Shown here: in pieces, positions 7,343 through 15,501 of the stretch | How the letters are laid out: each line of letters opens with the position of its first letter | How positions within the stretch are numbered: position 1 is the stretch's first letter | DNA from: Alcaligenaceae bacterium SAGV5 | Lineage (GTDB): Bacteria > Pseudomonadota > Gammaproteobacteria > Burkholderiales > Burkholderiaceae_B | Direction: 5' to 3' | Assembly (NCBI GenBank): GCA_009360345.1 | Contig: SPDP01000001.1 | Span: 1,612,001 to 1,676,000 of the forward strand | DNA: 64,000 nucleotides | Made by a program: the position numbers and the translations under genes | The notes under the pieces: generated by a model | Seen by the model: the letters and a program-made list of their open reading frames with translations, nothing else | Told to the model about the DNA's origin: nothing | The model's database searches: none

Positions 7343-7795
7343 ATGCTCCCATCCCGGAATGGCGACTACGTTCGGGCCCGTTTTGGCCGGCTGGTCGGTG
7401 CCGTCTATCGCAAGTGGCGCCGGTTGGTCGATCAGCATTTCAAGGAGATGGGGCTCACCGACGCGACGCGGGCGCCATTGCTCGTCCTGTACGAATCGGG
7501 GGAAGCCGCCATGCGTCAGAAGGATCTGGCGGAGACCCTGTCGCTGGAGAAATCCTCGCTCGTCCGTGTCCTGTCCCAGTTGCGCGACATGGACCTGATC
7601 GAGTGGAAAGCGGCGGAAGACGACCGCCGCGCGAAGGCCATCCGCCTGACTTCCCACGGGCGCGCCCTGGCCGGGCGGATCGTGGCCAAGAGCCTGGAGA
7701 TCGAAGCCAGTCTGCTGGACGACCTGACCGCGCAGGAGCTGCGCATCACCCGCCAGGCCCTGGAAAAGATCGCGCGCCGGTTCGACACGCTGTAG
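7343..7795 (+). CDS. MarR-family transcriptional regulator
   Basis: The 150-aa protein has the MarR winged-helix core: APLLVLYESGEAAMRQKDLAETLSLEKSSLVRVLSQLRDMDLIEW, then the wing AAEDDRRAKAIRLTSHGRALA. The start is uncertain because in-frame ATGs at 7319 and 7328 lie inside the palindrome. I prefer the ATG at 7343, immediately after it, which fits the family length. The gene lies 13 bases before a Bcr/CflA efflux gene, so it most likely represses that pump and itself and releases DNA when it binds a toxic ligand. The ligand is unknown. Confidence 0.85.
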   Translation: MLPSRNGDYVRARFGRLVGAVYRKWRRLVDQHFKEMGLTDATRAPLLVLYESGEAAMRQKDLAETLSLEKSSLVRVLSQLRDMDLIEWKAAEDDRRAKAIRLTSHGRALAGRIVAKSLEIEASLLDDLTAQELRITRQALEKIARRFDTL

Positions 7796-7808
7796 ACGAA
7801 GGCTCTCG

Positions 7809-9038
7809 ATGACCCGCGCGCATCCGCCCTTTGCCCCTTCCGTCCGGGCGCCCTTGTGGCTGCTGGTGCTGGTGACGCTCAGCGGCACGATGGCCATGCA
7901 CATCTTCATGCCGGCCCTGCCGCTGGCGGGCGCCGACCTGGGCGCGAGTCCGGCCGGCATGCAGCAGACGATCACGCTGTATGTGGTGGGGCTGGCGTTC
8001 GGGCAACTGATCTACGGGCCGGTGTCGGACACCATCGGGCGCCGGCCTACGCTGCTGCTGGGCCTGGGCATCTACCTGGTGGCGAGCGTGTGCGCGCTGT
8101 TCGCGCCCACGCTGGAATGGCTGCTGGCCGCGCGCCTGGCGCAGGCGTTGGGTGGCGCGGCGGGCATCACGCTGGGACGGTCCATCGTCCGCGACATCTC
8201 CACGTCCGAGCGGGCCACCAAGGACCTGGCGCTGCTGAACCTGTTGACGCTGGTGGGGCCGGGGCTGTCGCCCATCCTGGGATCGTACCTGGCCGACAGT
8301 TTCGGCTGGCGTGCGATCTACGTCTTCCTGGTGTGCATGGCGACCGCGATGGTGCTGTGCGCCTGGCGGCTGTTGCCCGAGACCAACCCGGACCGAGCGC
8401 CGCTGGCCTTCGGCAAGATCGCGCGGGACTACGGCCAGCTGGCCGGCAACCGGCGGTTCCTGGGGTTCATGGTGGGCGGGGCCTGTTCCAGCACGGCGCT
8501 TTATCCCTATCTGGCCACGGCGCCCTACATCGTGCACGGGCAACTGGGCCTGCCCATCTCGCAGATCGGCTGGTTCGCGGCGATCACCATCGTGGGGGCC
8601 AGCCTGGGCTCGGCCACGACCCGGCGGCTGGTGGGGCGGTTGAACACGGAGCTGTTCCTCTACCTGGGCGCGGGGCTGAGCCTGGCCATGGCCGTGGTGT
8701 TCCTGGGCGTGCAGGCCATGGGCTGGCTGAACGTGCCGGTGCTGATCGCCATCACTTTCGTGCTGACCATGGGATGCGGCATGGCCAGTCCGGCGGGGCT
8801 GTCGCGCGCCTTGTCCTCGGCCCCGGGGCTGACGGGGTCGGCGGCGGGCCTGTACGGGTTCGGGCAGATGGCGGCCGGCGCGCTGGGCACCAAGCTCGTC
8901 GGCTATGGGGCGGATCCGGCCATCTCCTGCGCGGTGGTGCAGATCTTCCTGACGGTGGTGGCGCTGGGTGCCTTCAGGATCGCGGTCGGTGCACGGCGAA
9001 AGGACGGCGGCCAAGCTCAGGGTCGCGACGCGCCCTGA
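7809..9038 (+). CDS. Bcr/CflA-type multidrug efflux MFS transporter
   Basis: The 409-aa protein has about twelve hydrophobic segments. It shows the family start LWLLVLVTLSGTMAMHIFMPALP, motif A as YGPVSDTIGRRPTLLLG near residues 70-85, and the motif C-like stretch LLTLVGPGLSPILGSYLADSFGWRAIYVFL typical of 12-TM drug/proton antiporters. It should export drugs or metabolites across the inner membrane using the proton gradient. It follows the MarR gene by 13 bases and is probably cotranscribed. Its last 22 bases overlap the end of the convergent TetR gene. Confidence 0.87.
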   Translation: MTRAHPPFAPSVRAPLWLLVLVTLSGTMAMHIFMPALPLAGADLGASPAGMQQTITLYVVGLAFGQLIYGPVSDTIGRRPTLLLGLGIYLVASVCALFAPTLEWLLAARLAQALGGAAGITLGRSIVRDISTSERATKDLALLNLLTLVGPGLSPILGSYLADSFGWRAIYVFLVCMATAMVLCAWRLLPETNPDRAPLAFGKIARDYGQLAGNRRFLGFMVGGACSSTALYPYLATAPYIVHGQLGLPISQIGWFAAITIVGASLGSATTRRLVGRLNTELFLYLGAGLSLAMAVVFLGVQAMGWLNVPVLIAITFVLTMGCGMASPAGLSRALSSAPGLTGSAAGLYGFGQMAAGALGTKLVGYGADPAISCAVVQIFLTVVALGAFRIAVGARRKDGGQAQGRDAP

Positions 9039-9610
9039 AGAAAGAAGTCGAAGGCGCGCGCGAACTCCCTGCGCAGCGAAGCCTTCGGGTCCTCGAGCCA
9101 GGCCATCAGGGCCGACAGATACAGGAAATGCAGGTAGTTGGCCAGGCGTCCCGGCGATTCGCCGTCGCGGATTTCCCCGGCCTGCTGCGCCGCGTGGATC
9201 AGCGCCGTGTACGCGGCGACCATGTCGGACGAGGCCTGCTCGCCCGACCCGTCGCGTACCTGCTGGAAGCGGAAGCGGATATAGGGCGCGGCGTACGGCC
9301 GATGTTCCTCCCACCACCGGGCCGAGGCGTCCAGGATCACCGCGACGCGGGATGCGAAGGCCTTGCGCTTCATGACCGCCTGCATCAGCGGCGCCAGGTC
9401 CCGGGCCAGGCGCGCGTGCATCCATTCGGCAAGCACCGCTTCCTTCACCGCGAAGTGGTTGTACAGCGTTCCTCGCACGACACCCGCCTCGACCGCGATC
9501 TGTTCCATTGTCACGGCCTCGTAGCCGTGGCGCTCGAACAGCTCGCCCGCCACCGTCGCGATGTGGTCGCGCGTGCGCTGGCGCTTGGAGGGAAGGGAGG
9601 CCTGGGTCAT
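9017..9610 (-). CDS. TetR-family transcriptional regulator
   Basis: The 197-aa protein begins KRQRTRDHIATVAGELFERHGYEAVTMEQIAVEAGVVRGTLYNHF, a standard TetR helix-turn-helix at residues 10-55, followed by an all-helical ligand domain. The start is the first ATG downstream of the operator at 9622-9645. It is divergent from a FAD-dependent oxidoreductase gene, 64 bases away, which is its most likely target. Its 3' end overlaps the convergent efflux gene by 22 bases. Confidence 0.88.
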   Translation of the reverse strand: MTQASLPSKRQRTRDHIATVAGELFERHGYEAVTMEQIAVEAGVVRGTLYNHFAVKEAVLAEWMHARLARDLAPLMQAVMKRKAFASRVAVILDASARWWEEHRPYAAPYIRFRFQQVRDGSGEQASSDMVAAYTALIHAAQQAGEIRDGESPGRLANYLHFLYLSALMAWLEDPKASLRREFARAFDFFLQGASRP

Positions 9611-9621
9611 GAAGGAATTAT

Positions 9622-9645
9622 ACAGTGTAGAATTTTGTACATTGT
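9622..9645. promoter_or_regulatory. Predicted TetR operator
   Basis: ACAGTGTA-GAATTTTG-TACATTGT is a 24-bp palindrome with 8-bp arms matching at seven of eight positions. It sits between the divergent TetR and oxidoreductase genes, in a local AT-rich stretch suited to both promoters. Confidence 0.7.
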
Positions 9646-9674
9646 CTAATTTTAACGGGCGAGGAGGCAGTGCC

Positions 9675-11141
9675 ATGGGAACGTCGATAAGGTCGGCGGT
9701 GGTCGTCGGCGCGGGCTTGTCGGGCCTGGCGGCCAGCGTGGCGCTGGCCCGGCGGGGCATCGATGTCGTGCTGGCCGAAGCCGGCGAGGCGGTCGGGGGC
9801 TGCTGCTCCACCGTTGGCGAACAAGGGTTTACCTTCAACAACGGCGCCGTGTACGTGGCGGTTCCTTCGTTGTTGAGATCGGGTTTCGCGCGGTTGGGCA
9901 TGGATCTGGACCGGGAGGTCGAACTGGTCGCCATCGCGCGTCCGCATGCGACGCACCTGGATGACGGCACGGTGGTGCGCCTGGCCGGCGTGGAGGATTC
10001 CCTGGTCGAGGGCGACGAGGCGCGGACGGCCGTGCTGCGGGACGGTCTGGGCGAATTGCGGTGCCGCTGGGCGCCGATCTATCGCACGCTGGTGCAGGAA
10101 GTGCTGCCGTTCGAGCCGGCCCTGGCCAGGACGCTGGGGCGGCTGTGGCGCTACCTGCCCACGCTGTCGGGGCGGGCCGATCGCCTCATCGCCGGGCATT
10201 TCCCGGATGCCGGGCTGCAGGCCGCCGTCGCGTCCACCCTGCTGTATACGGGCATGGGTCCGGAACGGCTCCCCGCCACGCAGATCATCGGGCTGGTGGC
10301 CCTGCTGGAAGAGGGCTTCCATCTTCCCCGGGGCGGGATGGGAGCCATCAGCCAGGCGCTGTACCGCGCGGCGGAGCGCCATGGCGTGCGCATCCTGTGC
10401 GGCCGGCTGGTCGAGCGCATCGCGGTGGCTGGCGGCGTGGCGCGCGGCGTAACGCTTGCGGATGGGGAGCGCATCCAGGCCGATTGCGTGATCGCCGCCT
10501 GCTCGGGCTTCGACGTGGTCAATCGCCTGCTGCCCGCCGAGGCGGTTTCCCGGACACTGGCGCGGCGAGCACGCCGTGCTCCATTGTCCCATCGTGCGAT
10601 ATCGATCCAGCTGGGAGGCGCCGTTGCCGCCGGGCCGGATGCGTTCATCGTCAACCACGTGCCGCCGATGCGCGAGCAGGGGCGGCTGCATGTGTCGTCG
10701 CCGGATGCGCCGCGCTGGCTGGCGTACACCTGCCCCACGCTGGTCCTGCCGGATCTGGCGCCGCCGGGACGGTCCATCCTGGAGTTGTACGCGCCCGCCA
10801 CCGGCATTGCCTCGGCCCACGAGTGGACGCCCGACATGACCCGGTCGACCGTGGACCGCTATCTGGAGGCCATGCGGCGGTGCGTGCCGGGGCTGGAGAT
10901 CGACGCGGTCCGCGTGCTGGATCCGCGGGACTTCGCCCGCCAGCGGCATCTGTACGAGGGGGCGCTGTATGGCGTGGCGCCCGGAGCATCGCCGGACCGC
11001 TTCTTCGCGCACCGCACGCCGCTGCGCGGTCTGTATCTGGCCGGGCAGACCACGTTTCCCGGCTATGGCGTGCCGTCCGCGATTCTGTCGGGTATCCAGG
11101 CGGCCGAGGCCGCCACGGGCGGCGGGGCGGCGCGGACCTGA
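9675..11141 (+). CDS. FAD-dependent phytoene desaturase-like oxidoreductase
   Basis: The 488-aa protein begins with a dinucleotide-binding fold, VVVGAGLSGLAASVALARRGIDVVLAE, then GGCCSTVGEQGFTFNNG. It ends with the FAD-closing motif GLYLAGQTTFPGYGVPSAILSG, as in CrtI, retinol saturase and related amine-oxidase-fold enzymes. It starts at an ATG with a strong GAGGAGG ribosome site. No carotenoid genes lie nearby, so the substrate is unknown; CrtI-like proteins also act on other lipids. Regulation by the divergent TetR through the 9622-9645 operator is likely. Confidence 0.75.
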   Translation: MGTSIRSAVVVGAGLSGLAASVALARRGIDVVLAEAGEAVGGCCSTVGEQGFTFNNGAVYVAVPSLLRSGFARLGMDLDREVELVAIARPHATHLDDGTVVRLAGVEDSLVEGDEARTAVLRDGLGELRCRWAPIYRTLVQEVLPFEPALARTLGRLWRYLPTLSGRADRLIAGHFPDAGLQAAVASTLLYTGMGPERLPATQIIGLVALLEEGFHLPRGGMGAISQALYRAAERHGVRILCGRLVERIAVAGGVARGVTLADGERIQADCVIAACSGFDVVNRLLPAEAVSRTLARRARRAPLSHRAISIQLGGAVAAGPDAFIVNHVPPMREQGRLHVSSPDAPRWLAYTCPTLVLPDLAPPGRSILELYAPATGIASAHEWTPDMTRSTVDRYLEAMRRCVPGLEIDAVRVLDPRDFARQRHLYEGALYGVAPGASPDRFFAHRTPLRGLYLAGQTTFPGYGVPSAILSGIQAAEAATGGGAART

Positions 11142-11158
11142 GACGGCGGCGCCGGAGG

Positions 11159-11854
11159 TCAGCAGCCGTCCAGCCAGTCGCCGATGACCTCGCGCGCCAC
11201 GCGTTCGAGCGCGGCGCCGTGGCGCGCCGCATCGCGCCGGATGGCGGCGACGTCGATCCGGTGCGTCGCCAGTTCGCAGGCATGACCGATCAGCCAGCGT
11301 TCGATGTGCGTGGCCTGGGCTTCCAGGTGGAATTGCAGGCCCAGCTGGCGCGGTCCCAGGGAGAAGGCCTGGTTGGGGAAGCCGGGCGTCTGCGCCAGTC
11401 GCGCGGCGCCCGGCGGGATGTCGAACTGGTCGCCGTGCCAGTGCAGCACCGGCACCTGCCCGATGCCGCGCAGCACCGAGTGCTGCCCTGCGTCGGTCAG
11501 GGCAAGCGGCGCATGGCCGATCTCGACCCGCCCGGTGGGCCTGACGTCCGCCCCCAGCGCCTTGGCCATCAATTGCGCGCCCAGGCAGATGCCCAGGGTC
11601 GGCCGGTCCTGCTTCAGCCGTTCGGCAATGGCCGCCAGTTCCGCTTCAAGGAAAGGATAGCGGTCCGTCTCGTAGACGCCGATCGGGCCGCCCAGGATCA
11701 CGACCAGGTCGGCGGCGGCCAGCGGGCCGGGATCGATCGCGTCGACGCCGGCTTCCAGGTAGCGCACGCCGTAGCCTCGCTCGGCCAGCAGCGGGGCCAG
11801 CGTGCCCAGGTCTTCGAAGGCGACGTGGCGGACAACCAGGGCTTGACGGTCCAT
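11159..11854 (-). CDS. Class I glutamine amidotransferase-like protein
   Basis: The 231-aa protein has the GATase1 nucleophile elbow LGICLGAQLMAKALGA, the catalytic His in LGLQFHLEAQ, and the preceding VPVLHWHGDQFDIPPGA, typical of the stand-alone GuaA-like COG0518 branch. These proteins release ammonia from glutamine or hydrolyse gamma-glutamyl compounds, but no partner synthetase is visible. The ATG at 11854 is chosen because VVRHVAFEDLG begins the family alignment. It lies 23 bases downstream of pdxY on the same strand and may be cotranscribed with it. Confidence 0.8.
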   Translation of the reverse strand: MDRQALVVRHVAFEDLGTLAPLLAERGYGVRYLEAGVDAIDPGPLAAADLVVILGGPIGVYETDRYPFLEAELAAIAERLKQDRPTLGICLGAQLMAKALGADVRPTGRVEIGHAPLALTDAGQHSVLRGIGQVPVLHWHGDQFDIPPGAARLAQTPGFPNQAFSLGPRQLGLQFHLEAQATHIERWLIGHACELATHRIDVAAIRRDAARHGAALERVAREVIGDWLDGC

Positions 11855-11877
11855 CTTCGGGGACTCCGGTTCGGCGT

Positions 11878-12732
11878 TCAGGGATGGGGTGGCAGCAGCA
11901 GTTCGGCGCAATGGGCGCGCTGCGTTTCCCGCAGCGCGGACAGGACGTCATCGGCGGACCGCCGCGCCGCCGTTTCGATGGTCGCGCCATCCAGCAGGTG
12001 CGCGGCCAGTGAAGCGGTGAAAAGATCCCCGGTGCCCTTGGGAGTCAGCGCCAGCCGGGCGTGGACGATGGTTGCCGTGTCGGCGCGGGTCACGACCAGG
12101 ATCTTCATGTCGTCCGGGGCCCAGGTCGCGGGCGCCGCGCTGGTGACGACCACCCATTCGGTGTTGCCCGTCAGCAGCTTGCGGGCGGCACGGATGGTGT
12201 CGTCGATGCCGTCCACCGGCAGGCCGGTCAGTTGCGCGAGTTCGAAGCCGTTGGGCGTCAGTCCGCGGGCCTGGCCGACGAGGTGGTCGCGGTAGGCGGC
12301 CACCAGCGAGGGGTCGACGTAGATGCCGTGGTCGTGGTCGCCGATGACCGGATCGACGATCAGCATGAGATCCGGATGGTCCGGCCGTATCCTGTCCAGC
12401 CAGGGGCCGAGCGCCCGGGCCTGCGCGGCGTTGCCCAGGAAGCCCACGACCACGGCCCGCAGCCGGCGCAGCGCGTCGCGGGCCAGCAGGTCGTCCAGGT
12501 AACCCTGGAACCAGTCCAGCGGCAGGGCGCCGCCGTGCATCGTGGGGTAGTGGGGCGTATTGCTCAGCACCACGGTCGGCACGGCGGCGACGTGCAGGCC
12601 GGCACGGCACAGCCGGGGCACCGCGATCGAATTGCCGACGTGGCCGTAGACGACCTGGGACATGATGGAGACCACGTCCAGGGGAAGCGGGCCGGGGGCG
12701 TTTTCCACGGAAGGGGTGGGCGGCGTGTTCAT
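11878..12732 (-). CDS. pdxY: Pyridoxal kinase
   Basis: The 284-aa ribokinase-fold enzyme phosphorylates pyridoxal to PLP in the B6 salvage pathway. It shows [18 protein letters not shown] with a substrate-binding region near residues 23-40, [26 protein letters not shown] and the anion-hole/catalytic motif [15 protein letters not shown]. Length and motifs fit PdxY, although the E. coli PdxY and PdxK proteins are hard to separate by eye. Its ATG overlaps the stop of yggS by four bases, so PLP synthesis and the PLP-binding homeostasis protein are translationally linked. Confidence 0.85.
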   Translation of the reverse strand: MNTPPTPSVENAPGPLPLDVVSIMSQVVYGHVGNSIAVPRLCRAGLHVAAVPTVVLSNTPHYPTMHGGALPLDWFQGYLDDLLARDALRRLRAVVVGFLGNAAQARALGPWLDRIRPDHPDLMLIVDPVIGDHDHGIYVDPSLVAAYRDHLVGQARGLTPNGFELAQLTGLPVDGIDDTIRAARKLLTGNTEWVVVTSAAPATWAPDDMKILVVTRADTATIVHARLALTPKGTGDLFTASLAAHLLDGATIETAARRSADDVLSALRETQRAHCAELLLPPHP

Positions 12733-13556
12733 GGCGTCGGCTCCGGGCCGGCGCCGGTGGGCCAGTAGTAGGCGTCCGGCGTGCTGCGCGCGCCGAAGAT
12801 GGCCTGCCCGACGCGGACCACGGTGGCGCCTTCCTCGATGGCGATCTCGTAGTCGCCCGACATGCCCATCGACAGCTCATCCAGGCCGATGCCATCCGGC
12901 GCGTCCTGCCGCAGGCGGTCGCGCAGCGTGCGCAGCAGCACGAAGCACTGCCTGACCCGTTCTGCTTCGGCGGAGAACAGGGCCAGCGTCATCAGGCCGC
13001 GCACGCGCAGGGCGGAAAAGGCGGGCATCGCGCGCAGGAAATCCTCGACGTCGTCCGGATGCAGGCCGTACTTGCTGGCCTCGCCCGAGGTGTTGACCTG
13101 CACGAACACGTCCAGCGCGCGGCCCTCGGCTTGCAGCCGGCGGTCCAGCGCCTCGGCCACCCGCAGGCTGTCCAGCGCCTGGAACTCGGCGGCGAAGCGC
13201 GCCACCAGCCTGGCCTTGTTGGTCTGCAGGTGGCCGATGATGGACCACTTCAGATCGGCCAGGTCGGACATCGCTTCCCACTTGCGGGCCGCTTCCTGCA
13301 GCTTGTTCTCGCCCAGGAAGCGGCAGCCGGCGTCATAGGCCAGCCGGATGCGCGCTTCGTCCACGGTCTTGCTGACCGGCAGCAGCCGCACGCCGGCCGG
13401 GGCGCGGCCGGCGCGCCGGCATGCCGCGCCGATGCGCTCGTGCACCGCGGCCAGGTTGCGGCGGAAATCGTCGACCGAGGTGGCCTGGGGCCAGCGGCCA
13501 TGCTGGTCGTGCTGGGTGGGGGTGTCGGCCTGGAGGCCGTCGGTTTCCGCGCTCAT
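12729..13556 (-). CDS. yggS: YggS-family PLP-binding homeostasis protein
   Basis: The 275-aa protein is the single-domain alanine-racemase-fold (COG0325) protein that binds PLP without known catalysis and keeps B6 and amino-acid pools balanced. It has [20 protein letters not shown] with the PLP lysine, [66 protein letters not shown]. Relative to E. coli YggS it has an N-terminal extension of about 25 polar residues before [13 protein letters not shown], so a later start is possible. It is coupled to pdxY by an ATGA overlap. Confidence 0.88.
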   Translation of the reverse strand: MSAETDGLQADTPTQHDQHGRWPQATSVDDFRRNLAAVHERIGAACRRAGRAPAGVRLLPVSKTVDEARIRLAYDAGCRFLGENKLQEAARKWEAMSDLADLKWSIIGHLQTNKARLVARFAAEFQALDSLRVAEALDRRLQAEGRALDVFVQVNTSGEASKYGLHPDDVEDFLRAMPAFSALRVRGLMTLALFSAEAERVRQCFVLLRTLRDRLRQDAPDGIGLDELSMGMSGDYEIAIEEGATVVRVGQAIFGARSTPDAYYWPTGAGPEPTP

Positions 13557-13624
13557 GTCCGGCTCATGGGTTTTGTCCTATGCCAAAAGAGTATCATGTT
13601 CGGGAACGACTACAGGAGTCCGAC

Positions 13625-14206
13625 ATGTCCCGACCCAAGGTGCATACCGTGGAAGCGCCGCCCTTGCAGGTGGACGAGTGGCTCAATGCCTCCGCTCCCG
13701 TCGATCTGGCCGGCTTGCGGGGCAAGGTGGTGCTGCTGTACGCCTTCCAGATGCTGTGTCCCGCCTGCCTGGCGCATGGCCTGCCGCAGGCCGAGCGCGT
13801 GCATCGCATGTTCCGCGAGGACGACGTGGCCGTGATCGGCCTGCATACGGTGTTCGAGCACCATGACGTGACGGGCCCGGCCGCGCTGCGCGCCTTCACG
13901 CAGGAATATCGCTGGAGCTTCCCCATCGGCATCGATCGTCCCGCGCCGGATGGCAACATCCCGTTGACGATGCGGGACTATGCCCTGGGTGGCACGCCCA
14001 GCCTGGTGCTGCTGGACCGCCGGGGGCACATCCGCCTGCACCATCTTGGCAGCATCGACGACCTGGCCCTGGGCTCGGCCATCGGCCGGCTGCTGGAAGA
14101 GGGCGTGGCGCGGCAGGCAGGTGATGCCGGTCCGCCCGCCAGCGGATCGGCGCAACAGGGATGCGGTCCGGATGCCTGCGTCGTCGCGCCTGTGCCCGGC
14201 CGCTAG
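13625..14206 (+). CDS. Thioredoxin-fold redoxin (TlpA/AhpC-like) protein
   Basis: The 193-aa protein has GKVVLLYAFQMLCPACLAHGLPQAERVH, with a CPAC redox motif at the start of a helix, and later GGTPSLVLLDRRGHIRLHHLG containing the cis-proline of thioredoxin folds. No signal peptide or TM segment is visible, so it should act in the cytoplasm. The ATG follows a GGAG-type site (CAGGAGTCCGAC). The C-terminal tail is Gly/Ala-rich and ends GCGPDACVVAP with two more cysteines. It is convergent with ptsJ, overlapping it by four bases. Substrate unknown. Confidence 0.75.
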   Translation: MSRPKVHTVEAPPLQVDEWLNASAPVDLAGLRGKVVLLYAFQMLCPACLAHGLPQAERVHRMFREDDVAVIGLHTVFEHHDVTGPAALRAFTQEYRWSFPIGIDRPAPDGNIPLTMRDYALGGTPSLVLLDRRGHIRLHHLGSIDDLALGSAIGRLLEEGVARQAGDAGPPASGSAQQGCGPDACVVAPVPGR

Positions 14207-15495
14207 CCGAGGCAGTGGCGCAGATCCGAGGCGATCTTCCGGCACTGCGCCGGTTCGATCCCGGAAAGCGTGATGCGCAGCCCGGGCACGGCCTCGTGCA
14301 CGCCGAAGGCCTGTCCGTGGCGGACCAGCCAGCCTCGCCGCGACAGCGCCAGCGCGACCGCCTGATCGTCGGAGGCCAGCGGCACCCATAGATTGAGTCC
14401 GTCCCCGCCCGCCAGGCAGGCGATGCCGTGTTCCCCAAGCGCATCTTCCAGGCGCTTTCTGCGCAAGGCGTAGTCTTTACGGGCGCGCGTCATCAGCCGC
14501 GCGGCCCGAGGGGTGCCCAGTGTGCTCTCCGCCATGTCCTGCAGCAGGTGGCTGACCCAGTTCGTGCCCGACGCCAGGCGCAGGCGCAATTGGCGGGAGG
14601 TTGCTTCGTCGCTTGCCACCAGCGCCATCCGGATGTCGGGTCCCAGCGCCTTGGTGAGCGACCGCACCAGGGCCCAGCGCCGGGTGCCCGCCGGCAGCGC
14701 CGAGTGGTACGCCGCATTCGACAGCAGGGCGAAATGGTCGTCCAGGATCACGACGACGTGCGGGTGCTTCGCCAGCACGCGCGACAGGGCCCGCGCCCGC
14801 CGCGCGCTCAGGTTGCAGCCGGTGGGGTTGTGCGCCCTGGGCGTCAGGATGACCGCCCGGGCGCCCTTGGCCAGCGCGGCATCCAGGGCCTGGGCTTGCA
14901 TGCCCTCGGCATCGACCGGCACGCCGGCCGCCTGCAGGCCGGCCACGCGCAGCAGGTTGATGCTGCTCAGGAAGCAGGGGTTCTCCACGGCGACCTTGTC
15001 GCCCGGGACCAGCAGGGCGCCGAGCAGGCGTTCGATGGCATCGACCGCGCCATGGGCCAGGTCGACCTTGAACGGGGCCGGGCAGTCCGGAGTGAACCAG
15101 GCGCGGGCGTGGGCCTCCAGCCCGGCGTTGATCAATGGTTCGCCGTAGAGCCGGGGCCGGTAGGGCCCGGTGCGCAGCGCGGCGGCCAGGTCCGGCAGCC
15201 AGGCAGGGTTCGGGTTGCCGCTGGCCAGGTCCACCAGCGGCGAATCGGGCAGCGCGCCTTCCTGTTCGCCGGGGCCCTGGCCGCGTATGGTCGTCCCGCG
15301 CCGTCCCTGCGCGGTGGCGATGCCCGCGGCCACCAGGCGTTTGTAGGCGGCGGCCACGGTATTGCGGTTGACGTCCAGTTGCGCCGCCAGCTCGCGCACG
15401 GGCGGCAGGCCCTGGCCGGGCAGGATCTGCTGGGACTGGACCTGCGCGCGAACGCTGTCGAAGATCTCGGCCGCGCTCTTTCCTCGTATTCTCAT
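14203..15495 (-). CDS. ptsJ: PtsJ, MocR-type PLP-dependent regulator
   Basis: The 430-aa protein has a GntR winged helix at residues 5-70 (AAEIFDSVRAQ, LPPVRELAAQLDVNRNTVAAAYKRLVAAG) and a fold type I aminotransferase-like domain. The latter shows AVILTPRAHNPTGCNLSARRA, VVVILDDHFALLS and the PLP lysine K282 in VRSLTKALGPD. It agrees with my recollection of E. coli/Salmonella PtsJ over nearly its whole length. Salmonella PtsJ is reported to repress pdxK in response to PLP. The nearby pdxY-yggS pair is therefore a plausible target, though not proven here. It lies seven bases after an MFS gene and is probably cotranscribed with it. Confidence 0.85.
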   Translation of the reverse strand: MRIRGKSAAEIFDSVRAQVQSQQILPGQGLPPVRELAAQLDVNRNTVAAAYKRLVAAGIATAQGRRGTTIRGQGPGEQEGALPDSPLVDLASGNPNPAWLPDLAAALRTGPYRPRLYGEPLINAGLEAHARAWFTPDCPAPFKVDLAHGAVDAIERLLGALLVPGDKVAVENPCFLSSINLLRVAGLQAAGVPVDAEGMQAQALDAALAKGARAVILTPRAHNPTGCNLSARRARALSRVLAKHPHVVVILDDHFALLSNAAYHSALPAGTRRWALVRSLTKALGPDIRMALVASDEATSRQLRLRLASGTNWVSHLLQDMAESTLGTPRAARLMTRARKDYALRRKRLEDALGEHGIACLAGGDGLNLWVPLASDDQAVALALSRRGWLVRHGQAFGVHEAVPGLRITLSGIEPAQCRKIASDLRHCLG

Positions 15496-15501
15496 GTCGT
15501 C

